Virus record (IMG/VR): IMGVR_UViG_3300043313_000921
Location: 1 to 28,629 of that record
DNA from: a virus
Strand: one strand, 5' to 3'
Length of the DNA: 28,629 bases
This document shows, one piece after another, positions 22,370 to 28,629 of this stretch. How positions within the stretch are numbered: position 1 is the first letter of the stretch; each line of letters starts with the position of its first letter. The position numbers were made by a program, and so were the translations under genes. The notes beneath the pieces are model-generated. The model was not told the DNA's origin. It searched no databases and saw only the letters and a list, made by a program, of their open reading frames with translations.

Positions 22370-23626
22370 ATGGAGGTGATGGAGCGAAATATTCTCTTGC
22401 GTGTCGGCGGTCGGACCCTGCAACGCTACGGAGTTCTCGCGGTAGGCAGCGTGGGAATCGGTCGCACGGAAGAAATCAAGGAGACGTTCACCCGGGCCGA
22501 CGCGACGACGTGCGCCACGTATATCGACCGCGACGGCATCATCCGACTGGCCGCAGCGAACGTGCCGCGCATCGAGTGGGTGGATCTCGACGGCGACGGG
22601 ATTCGGGAAACGCCGGGGATTCTCTTGGAGGGAATCCGCCAGAATCTCCTCGATAACAGCGATTACGAAGCCGACATCGTGGGATCGGGCTCCTATGCCG
22701 GTTCGACGGTTGTCCGTGACAATGCCCATGCGCTAAGGGGATCGTGGGCGCTCAAGTGCACGACCGTCCTCAACACGTTCTCGGGAATCGTCATCACCAC
22801 ACGCAGCGGCGCCAAGCCCGCTGCGTCTCCGGGCAGCGTTTATTCGGCAAGCGGCTGGGTCTTCGCGACGGGTAGCGCCATTGGGCAGGCCATGCGCGTG
22901 CAAATCGACTGGTACAATGGCGCTGCGTACATCTCGACCAGTGCCGGGACGCCAGTCACCCTCGTTGCCGGATGGAATCGCCTGCTGGTGGCGGGCACGG
23001 CCCCGGGCAGCACGACCGGCGTGGTCGTGGACATCATCACCAACACCGCCGCGCAGCCCGTCTTTGACGTGTGGGTCGATGTGCCGCAATTCGAACTCGG
23101 CGCGTTCGCCAGCAGTGCGATCCCGACGCTGACCGTACCGCTCACCCGGGCAGCGGACAGCCTCACCCTACCGTTCAACTTCGGGCCAATGGATCTCACC
23201 GCGCTAGCACGGATGGCGCGGCCGATCCATGCCGACGCCTCTGGCGACCTGGGCTCTGAACCCCAGGTCTATCGAATCTCGACCACGTCACCCGTGATCC
23301 GCGGCAACTTTCAACAGGCTACACGCCTACTGCGATCGTTCATCGACTCCACTGGGACCGATGTGCAGCAGACAACTGGCATCCCGGCTGGTGCAGAATT
23401 GAAGATGTGTGTGCAATATCGGCTGCTCACGACGGGCGGGTTAACCAAACTCGACGTAGGCAGTGGTTTCACGGCTGAGAGTTCGGCGGCGGGTCCCATT
23501 GCCAGCTTCGGTATACAGACACTTGAAGTGGGTGGCACTACTACGGTCTCGCTCTACGGCGTCCTCTTGGACCTGCTGGTCATCCGAGATCTCCACACGC
23601 TCGCCGAAGCGCTGGCCGTCCCATGA
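22370..23626 (+). CDS. Tail protein with a carbohydrate-binding-like domain, 418 aa
   Basis: The ATG at 22370 directly follows the previous stop, with GAAGGAGG upstream; ATG 22379 is an alternative. Residues about 40-85 have TRADATTCATYIDRDGIIRL and GILLEGIRQNLL, a motif common to phage virion and tail-associated proteins. Residues about 90-255 look like a CBM4/9-type beta-sandwich (NLLDNSDYEADIV, ASGWVFATG, VPQFELGAFASS). The C-terminal 150 residues form another beta-rich part. It probably sits at the tail tip or fibre and may bind glycans. Confidence 0.65.
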   Translation: MEVMERNILLRVGGRTLQRYGVLAVGSVGIGRTEEIKETFTRADATTCATYIDRDGIIRLAAANVPRIEWVDLDGDGIRETPGILLEGIRQNLLDNSDYEADIVGSGSYAGSTVVRDNAHALRGSWALKCTTVLNTFSGIVITTRSGAKPAASPGSVYSASGWVFATGSAIGQAMRVQIDWYNGAAYISTSAGTPVTLVAGWNRLLVAGTAPGSTTGVVVDIITNTAAQPVFDVWVDVPQFELGAFASSAIPTLTVPLTRAADSLTLPFNFGPMDLTALARMARPIHADASGDLGSEPQVYRISTTSPVIRGNFQQATRLLRSFIDSTGTDVQQTTGIPAGAELKMCVQYRLLTTGGLTKLDVGSGFTAESSAAGPIASFGIQTLEVGGTTTVSLYGVLLDLLVIRDLHTLAEALAVP

Positions 23627-26600
23627 GAGCGGGGTTCACCTCAGACCTTGAGATCGAATGTCGGCGCCCGGACTCCAGGATTCGGACTTTCATCGACGCC
23701 GAGATCGAGGTCTCCTCCGACGTGCGGCGCCGGCGCGCGCAATGGATGCTCGCCGACTCGGTTGTGCTGCGGACGCACGACTTCCCGGCCTCGAGCGCAC
23801 TGACCGCCGCCGGACAGACGACGGCCCTGACCCTCGCGAATGCGCCGGCAGGGAACGACCTCTACGAGGTTCACTTCCTCGTCCAAATCACGCCAGTAAT
23901 CCCGGGCGCCGGCACGAACACGCACGTCGTCGAGGTAGCGATCGACACCCGCCCCGCCGCCGGCGCCTGGACGGAGCGCGCGGCCATTCGCTACGAGGTC
24001 CTCCGAACAGCCGGGCAGAATGGGGCGATCGTCCGCTGGCTGCATGAGGACGAGCTGATCCGACTCGGCGGCCTTATCTCAACGAGCGAGCTCCGTCTGC
24101 GGATCAAGTCGGCGAGCGGGCCGGGGGGCTGGGCCTTCGTCGTCCATGGCTACAACCTCGCCACGAACGGGGATGCCGTGGCGGGCGTCAACTATCACAC
24201 CGGTCTCGCGGTCGACTTCCCGGTCGATGGTGGCGTCGCCCTCGCTGACAAGGTCAAGACGCTGGTCGAGAATGCAGTCTCGGATGGCTATCAGCAGGAC
24301 CTCGACGGGAGCTACGCCAGCGCGGCGGCGAGTCCCTTCCTGTTGGCTCGGATGGCATGGGGGAAAGACGACGTTCGCGACATCCCGCTTGATCGCTTTG
24401 TTGCCTATCTGAACCCCCGGGTCGATGGTGGGCAGCCGCGGAACGTACACCTCTGGCTGATGCGGCCCTACGCCGTCACGAGGCTTGGCGATCGCGCGAC
24501 GGAGAGCGGCAACGCATGGAACCAAACGCAGGTCGACCCGACCCTGCTCTCGAACCACCTCGACATTGAGGTCACGCCGCTTTCGAGCACGCTCGGCGTC
24601 TTCGCTACGGCTGGCGACACGCCGGAGGAGGTCGTCTTCTCTTGGGCCACGAAGCCGGAGGCCGACAAGCCGCACCCGAAGCGCTACGTCCCGAGTCTTG
24701 CGACCCCGGCCTCGAGCCTCGACGGCCCGGTCACCCTGTTCCTCATCTGGGCGCAGCAGCGGGACGGGACACCGGCGACGAACGTCGGATGGGGCCAGGA
24801 CTCGGCGACTGCGGTGATCGTGTCCGGCAGCCGGACGCTCAAGACCGTGCAGATGCGGATCCTCGACCTGACCGGGAAGTGGGTCCTTGAATCGCCCGAG
24901 CGTGGGGCGGCAACCCGGGCGTGTCTCCGCTGCCGGGTCGAGTCGGGGGACTACCCGAGCACGGCGACGGTTGCCTTCACCGGCGCCGGCGCTGGTTCGC
25001 GATTCGACCTCGGGGTCGTACCGACCAAGACGGTCCAGTTCATCTGCCGCGCCGATGTCCCTCCCGGGGCCTCCGCCGTCTTTCAACTCCGCAACGATGC
25101 CGACGCTGCATGGGTCACCGTCACGGACGGACAGACGACAGATGACCTCGTCGGCATCACGAAGACGCAGACCCGCAAGGGCCAGGTCATCCTCACATCG
25201 ACGCCGAACCTCGATGCCACACCGCTGGTATTCGAGTTCGGAATGCGGGAGCTGACGACCGTTCCGCTCCACCATGGGGCGCGGCTCCAATCCGCGCGCT
25301 GGGCGGTCGATCCGCTGCAGCTCGTGGCGGAGACAACGAACGCCCGCATCGTTCTGCCGCGCGATCCAAAGAACCCCTACGATCGGGTCACCGAATTCCT
25401 CCGCGGCTATTTCATCGGCCAGGTCACACTCCGGGTCTGGGTCGGTACGCCCGAGCGGCCGCGCTGGATGCACATCGACGACTTCCTGATCGACGACGAG
25501 GAGTCGGGCGACGGCGAGGTTGGCATCCCGGCGCTTGGTGTGACCTGCCTCGAGCGGGGGACCCTGCCCGTCTTCGACTCGGTCACGGAGAGCGCGCAGC
25601 CGCTCGTCTATGCGAACAAAAGCCTCGCATTTGCCTATGACGACATCCTCACAAAGATCGGCGTCTCGGGTCGCTTCCTCGGTCCGGGCATTCAGGACGC
25701 CGCGACGCTCGTCTCGAAGATCTTGACCGAGTCGGAAGCGAAGGCCGAGCTCGATGCGCTCAACTTCCTCGACGGCTCGGCGCGCATCTCCTCGCAGGGG
25801 CGGATCAAGTCGGTCCGGATGTTCGGTGACAAGGCGGTCGCGCGCGTCTTCCCCCGCGAGCGGATCAAGTGGACATCGGTGACGCCAGGCTATCGACAGC
25901 GCGCCCCGGAGGTACGGATCCCCTGGCAATGGAACGACACCGAGGAGCGCTACCAGTCGGAGCACAAGGCGGTGAACGCGGCCGCGGTCCTCCGGCTCGG
26001 GCGCGCGCGGATCGACCCGCCCCAGCTGCTGCCGGACGTGATCACGAAGTGGATCCCAAGCGCGACACTGGCGGACCGGATCGGCAAGCGGCACGTCGGG
26101 GCCTTCGGTGCCGGGATGATGCTCTGGTTCTTCGAGGTCGATACGCCCGAGCCGCAGCTCGAGCCGGGCGACTGCGTCGCGGTCCCGACGGATCTGTTCG
26201 CTGGCCGCGACCCGATGAACGACCGGCCGGTCTCGGGGGAGGTCGAGGCGATCGGCGTCATCGCTGCTGCGAGCGAGGACTTCCGGACCTTCGCCCTATT
26301 CATGCGCTCCTGGGCGGACATCACGGGCAGTACAGAAGCCGGCACCCGGATCGGCTTTGCGGCTCCGGATATTTCGAGTCTCGCATTGTCCATCAGTGCC
26401 ACCCAACAGGTTACCCTGACCATCGGCGCGACCGCCAGTAGAGCTATCCGCTGGGCCACCTCAACGACTGGGTTTCCTAGCCAGGCCACCACCGAAGCAG
26501 GGACCCTTGTGGTCCTTGATGCTGCGGGCAATGCGGTCATTGATCTCGGGGCGCTCGCCACATTGGCCACCATGTACGTCTGTGTGTTGCCGTTTGAGAA

Positions 26601-27447
26601 TGCGAACGGTTCGGGGGCAGAGGGGATGCTCCGCCAGGCTCAAATCACGGCGCAGCCGATCCCCGCCACGACCAAAGTGATCTTCCTCACCTCGGGGACG
26701 AGTTGGACGGTCCCGGGCGATTTCAACGCAGCCAACAACAGCATACAGGGGATCGGTGGCGGCGGCGGCGGCGCGGCGAGTCGTATCAGCATTCCTATTG
26801 GTGGTGGTGGTGGTGGTGGCGGTGGCGGGGAATATCGCAAGATCACCAATTTCTCGCCGGGTGGTTCGACAGTCGCATATGTCGTCGGACAGGGCGGCGC
26901 AGGTGGTTCCGGCTCTGAGGGTGCGGCCGGTGCCGATGGCACAGATACGACATTCAACGTCACCTCTCTCGTCGCGAAGAAGGGAACGGGGGCGCCCGGT
27001 GCCTCCGGTGGTGCGGGTGGAACGGGCGGGACGGGCGCTGCTGCCAACTTCAATGGCGGCGCGGGTGGCGCTGGATCAAGCGGCGGTGGGAATCGCGGTG
27101 GCGGCGGCGGCGGCGGCGCGGGAGGAACGACGGGCGTTGGAGGAGCTGGCGCAAGCTCCGTGAGTGGGACCGGTGGTGCTGGAGGAGCAGGCGGGACGGC
27201 GAGCGGCGGTGCGGCTGGCAGCGCTGGGGGTGGCAATGGTGGAGCAGGAACCGTATTCACATCTGCGCCGGGCGGTGCGACGGCGGGCGCGGGCGGTGGT
27301 GGAGGGGGGGGGACTAACCTCCAAATCGGTGGTGCCGGTGGAGTCGACGGCGGCGGGGGAGCGGGCGCGGGTGCTGATGGTGTTAGCTTCACGTCCGGCG
27401 GTAACGGACGCCAGGGTCTTATCGTGATCACCTACACCACTGCTTAA
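23623..27447 (+). CDS. Tail-tip protein with a glycine-rich C-terminal adhesin domain, 1274 aa
   Basis: The start overlaps the previous stop (ATGA). Residues 1 to about 905 form the tail-tip body: an N-terminal virion-like part, beta-sandwich domains, and a C-terminal half with YRQRAPEVRIPWQWND and a LEPGDCVAVPTDLF segment (about residues 846-859) that recall tail-tip hub proteins. Residues about 910-1005 look like an Fn3-like domain. Residues about 1018-1274 begin with SGTSWTVPGDFN, become a Gly-rich region with many GGX runs, and close with GRQGLIVITYTT, the hallmark of Gly-rich adhesin domains. It probably carries both hub and receptor-binding functions. Confidence 0.75.
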   Translation: MRAGFTSDLEIECRRPDSRIRTFIDAEIEVSSDVRRRRAQWMLADSVVLRTHDFPASSALTAAGQTTALTLANAPAGNDLYEVHFLVQITPVIPGAGTNTHVVEVAIDTRPAAGAWTERAAIRYEVLRTAGQNGAIVRWLHEDELIRLGGLISTSELRLRIKSASGPGGWAFVVHGYNLATNGDAVAGVNYHTGLAVDFPVDGGVALADKVKTLVENAVSDGYQQDLDGSYASAAASPFLLARMAWGKDDVRDIPLDRFVAYLNPRVDGGQPRNVHLWLMRPYAVTRLGDRATESGNAWNQTQVDPTLLSNHLDIEVTPLSSTLGVFATAGDTPEEVVFSWATKPEADKPHPKRYVPSLATPASSLDGPVTLFLIWAQQRDGTPATNVGWGQDSATAVIVSGSRTLKTVQMRILDLTGKWVLESPERGAATRACLRCRVESGDYPSTATVAFTGAGAGSRFDLGVVPTKTVQFICRADVPPGASAVFQLRNDADAAWVTVTDGQTTDDLVGITKTQTRKGQVILTSTPNLDATPLVFEFGMRELTTVPLHHGARLQSARWAVDPLQLVAETTNARIVLPRDPKNPYDRVTEFLRGYFIGQVTLRVWVGTPERPRWMHIDDFLIDDEESGDGEVGIPALGVTCLERGTLPVFDSVTESAQPLVYANKSLAFAYDDILTKIGVSGRFLGPGIQDAATLVSKILTESEAKAELDALNFLDGSARISSQGRIKSVRMFGDKAVARVFPRERIKWTSVTPGYRQRAPEVRIPWQWNDTEERYQSEHKAVNAAAVLRLGRARIDPPQLLPDVITKWIPSATLADRIGKRHVGAFGAGMMLWFFEVDTPEPQLEPGDCVAVPTDLFAGRDPMNDRPVSGEVEAIGVIAAASEDFRTFALFMRSWADITGSTEAGTRIGFAAPDISSLALSISATQQVTLTIGATASRAIRWATSTTGFPSQATTEAGTLVVLDAAGNAVIDLGALATLATMYVCVLPFENANGSGAEGMLRQAQITAQPIPATTKVIFLTSGTSWTVPGDFNAANNSIQGIGGGGGGAASRISIPIGGGGGGGGGGEYRKITNFSPGGSTVAYVVGQGGAGGSGSEGAAGADGTDTTFNVTSLVAKKGTGAPGASGGAGGTGGTGAAANFNGGAGGAGSSGGGNRGGGGGGGAGGTTGVGGAGASSVSGTGGAGGAGGTASGGAAGSAGGGNGGAGTVFTSAPGGATAGAGGGGGGGTNLQIGGAGGVDGGGGAGAGADGVSFTSGGNGRQGLIVITYTTA
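26752..27411 (+). repeat. Glycine-codon-rich low-complexity region
   Basis: GGN codons dominate this stretch, with runs such as ten or so successive Gly codons near 26802-26828 and a G8 tract near 27303. It encodes the GGX region of the tail-tip adhesin. The other strand shows a long Pro-rich open frame, which is only the mirror of this composition. Such DNA favours repeat-length change and recombination. Confidence 0.8.
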
Positions 27448-27459
27448 AGAATGCGGAGA

Positions 27460-27960
27460 TTACCGTGCGGAGCTCTCGCTCATGAATGGTGCCCGATTGC
27501 GCAAGTAAGTCGCGATGACTGCCCGCCGGCCGCGTGTCGCCGCCTTGATCTTGTGAGAAGCGAGCGCTTCCCATGTATCGGCGAAGTCATCAGCAAAATG
27601 TTCGAGGTCGTCCACTGTCGGCCCGGCTAGCGAGTCTCGGTCAACCTGATGAAACCATTCCGAGAACAGCCCCATGTCGGTGAACTGCAACAGGTGGCCG
27701 AACTCATGCGCCAAGGTATGCCGCGGCCGCGGCGCCATCGGTGACAATGTCATCCCCCCCGTCGCAACATTGAATTCGCCGATGGCCGTTACGAGAGCGG
27801 AACCCGGGGCGACTGGTCGCTCATATACTAGCGATGTCGGCGAGGTACCGACCGCTATCATGAGGCTGTCGACGAGGCCCTTGTACTGCACGGGTAGCGT
27901 CTGGCCCTCGATCATGGCGGGGAGGGCGAGCAGGGCGAGTAGAACGATGGTGTAGCGCAT
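27460..27960 (-). CDS. Exported HEFGH zinc metallopeptidase, 166 aa
   Basis: It reads right to left, convergent with the tail-tip gene 12 bases away. The frame is open upstream to 28149, but the ATG at 27960 has GAGGAAA upstream and shares a base with the stop of the 44-aa gene. A signal peptide is visible: MRY, then TIVLLALLALPAMI, then IEGQT near residues 16-21. The zinc motif HEFGH is at residues 85-89 in RHTLAHEFGHLLQF, after GEFNVATGGMTLSP. A later DLEHFADDFAD (118-128) may give the third ligand (Glu120), as in M78/ImmA-like enzymes. Substrate unknown. Probably an accessory (moron) gene acting outside the cytoplasm. Confidence 0.75.
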   Translation of the reverse strand: MRYTIVLLALLALPAMIEGQTLPVQYKGLVDSLMIAVGTSPTSLVYERPVAPGSALVTAIGEFNVATGGMTLSPMAPRPRHTLAHEFGHLLQFTDMGLFSEWFHQVDRDSLAGPTVDDLEHFADDFADTWEALASHKIKAATRGRRAVIATYLRNRAPFMSESSAR

Positions 27961-28094
27961 CACGGTTTCCTCGTCTTGGCCCAACGAGCGAGGGACGCCT
28001 TCTTCGCAATTGCTGACCGCTGTTCGGGCGTCAACTTTGCATGACGCAACTTTGCCAGTCGAGCGGCGTCCGGATTTTTGATGCGTTTGACCAT
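27960..28094 (-). CDS. Small basic protein, LTPEQRSAIAKKA-type, 44 aa
   Basis: The ATG is at 28094 and the TGA at 27960-27962 shares its last base with the metallopeptidase ATG, so the two are translated together. The protein is strongly basic: MVKRIKNPDAARLAKLRHAK, then LTPEQRSAIAKKASLARW and AKTRKP. The LTPE-x-R-x-x-IA-x-KA-x-x-ARW pattern recurs in short prokaryotic proteins, some beside DNA-binding or toxin-antitoxin-like genes (memory only). It could be a regulator of, or partner to, the downstream peptidase. No signal peptide, so it acts in the cytoplasm. Confidence 0.65.
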   Translation of the reverse strand: MVKRIKNPDAARLAKLRHAKLTPEQRSAIAKKASLARWAKTRKP

Positions 28095-28118
28095 GCCACA
28101 AGCTAGCGCAAGCATCGG

Positions 28119-28132
28119 CCCGCGCAAGCGGG
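28119..28132 (-). promoter_or_regulatory. Hairpin in the leader of the - strand cassette
   Basis: CCCGC (28119-28123) pairs with GCGGG (28128-28132) around a four-base loop that reads GCAA on + and TTGC on -. It lies 24 bases before the - strand start at 28094. The gap 28095-28219 should hold the cassette promoter, but I cannot identify a convincing -35/-10 pair in it. Confidence 0.35.
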
Positions 28133-28219
28133 AAGGAAGCCCGAACCATAGGAACTATTGCCTAAGCCACGGGAAAACCCCACATTAGGTCTGAGGACTG
28201 GGGATAACTCATAACCACG

Positions 28220-28266
28220 AGCCCCCCGTTTCGCCCGCACTGGGCGCGATGGGGGCTTTTCGTTTT
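28220..28266 (+). terminator. Intrinsic terminator before the membrane-protein gene
   Basis: AGCCCCC (28220-28226) pairs with GGGGGCT (28251-28257), enclosing an inner stem CGCCC (28232-28236) with GGGCG (28242-28246). The tail is TTTTCGTTTT (28257-28266). The ribosome-binding AGGAGG (28269-28274) follows at once and serves the ATG at 28281. TAACCACGA (28212-28220) precedes the stem, as at 1770-1778. It is placed to end late + strand transcription reading through the convergent cassette, or to attenuate the next gene. Confidence 0.8.
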
Positions 28267-28280
28267 CCAGGAGGACCCGC

Positions 28281-28595
28281 ATGGCGTTGCTCAGACTCTT
28301 AGCGCGTGTCCCTGATGTCTGGAAGGCGGCGGGGATCATGGCCGCGCTGTTCGTCGGCGGGTTAAGTGCTGGGGCACTGCTCTCGGGCTGGTCGGAGATT
28401 CCCCAAAAGGTGTCCGTGTTGGAAGTGAAGGCCATTGAAAGCGATGCTGATCGCCAGCAGATGGAGAATGAGCTCAAGGGCGTACGAGACCTGATTCGGC
28501 AGCAGCTCTGTCTGACTGTGGCGGAGAAGCAACGGACGCCCTGGCAAAACTGCGTGGATCCGAATGACTTCACCGGGTCACGGCGGACGCCATAA
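28281..28595 (+). CDS. Small membrane protein, possible lysis gene, 104 aa
   Basis: AGGAGG (28269-28274) lies six bases before the ATG. A basic N-terminus is followed by one membrane helix (AAGIMAALFVGGLSAGALLS, about residues 16-35), then a charged helical, coiled-coil-like part (about 43-76) and a short tail with Cys77 and Cys91. This topology occurs in holin-associated and spanin-like proteins and in other small phage membrane proteins. The place after the tail genes favours the lysis region, but no endolysin is in the window to confirm it. Confidence 0.6.
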   Translation: MALLRLLARVPDVWKAAGIMAALFVGGLSAGALLSGWSEIPQKVSVLEVKAIESDADRQQMENELKGVRDLIRQQLCLTVAEKQRTPWQNCVDPNDFTGSRRTP

Positions 28596-28629
28596 CGGCG
28601 CGCGACACGCACGAGCTGCGGCTCGATCG

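Noticed and set aside
24079-26094. 671-codon open frame on the - strand inside the tail-tip gene
   Set aside because: Arg/Asp-rich shadow of a GC-rich gene; it lies wholly inside a well-supported + strand gene.
26640-27431. Long Pro-rich open frame on the - strand
   Set aside because: It is the mirror of the Gly-rich coding region of the tail-tip protein; composition alone explains it and it has no ribosome-binding site.
27961-28149. 63-residue N-terminal extension of the metallopeptidase
   Set aside because: It would bury the signal peptide and overlaps the 44-aa gene, whose stop-start junction supports ATG 27960.
28150-28210. Possible sigma70-like promoter near TTGCCT and ACATTA
   Set aside because: The hexamers are weak and the region also matches the conserved pre-terminator flank, so I do not call a promoter.
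28564-28629. ATG-initiated frame open to the window end
   Set aside because: It overlaps the membrane-protein gene by 32 bases and its Ala/Arg/His-rich peptide looks non-coding. Another frame near 28592 reads more protein-like but has no start codon; the next gene cannot be called.

Overview
This GC-rich window is a contiguous piece of a tailed double-stranded DNA phage or prophage with a siphovirus-type late region. The evidence is the HK97-type set of terminase, portal, S49 protease and major capsid protein, followed by a tail tube, tail chaperones, a tape measure and tail-tip proteins. No sheath or contractile baseplate genes are seen. No integrase, repressor, replication gene, tRNA or CRISPR is visible, so the lifestyle cannot be decided. 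The host cannot be named from sequence alone. Almost all genes are on the + strand, and most are chained by 4-base (ATGA/GTGA) or 1-base (TGATG) stop-start overlaps; I used these overlaps to decide many starts.

Layout: (1) 1-1730, six small chained genes of unknown function, ended by an intrinsic terminator (1787-1827). (2) 1842-7544, a putative structural/adhesion module: a small gene, a 421-aa structural-type protein, three small proteins, a 313-aa protein built from about six 35-residue repeats, and a 671-aa beta-helix tailspike-like protein. (3) 7544-11552, joining and packaging: a hidden 42-aa ORF, an Ig-like BppU-type protein, an HNH endonuclease, a gp6-type head-tail connector, a hidden 36-aa ORF, small and large terminase, and a two-helix membrane protein. 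(4) 11553-16120, head: portal, S49 protease, major capsid protein and a small capsid-associated protein. (5) 16199-23626, head closure, gp10-like protein, tail terminator-position protein, tail tube, two chaperone-position genes, an HNH gene lodged between chaperone and tape measure, the tape measure and two distal tail proteins. (6) 23623-27447, a 1274-aa tail-tip protein whose C-terminus is a glycine-rich adhesin domain. (7) 27460-28094, a two-gene cassette on the - strand: a 44-aa basic protein followed by an exported HEFGH metallopeptidase. (8) 28220-28595, a terminator and a small membrane protein that may begin the lysis region.

The structural region is bracketed by two similar modules (TAACCACGA, a branched terminator hairpin, TTTTCGTTTTC, then an AGGAGG ribosome-binding site), which suggests it is one late transcription unit. 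Within it only a few gaps exceed 70 bases, and they carry strong hairpins next to the capsid and tail-tube genes.

The most unusual points are the - strand metallopeptidase cassette, the HNH gene that seems to begin at CTG and to have left the tape measure without a normal start codon, the matched terminator modules, the 35-residue repeat protein with one His per repeat, and small coupled ORFs that usual length cut-offs would miss.
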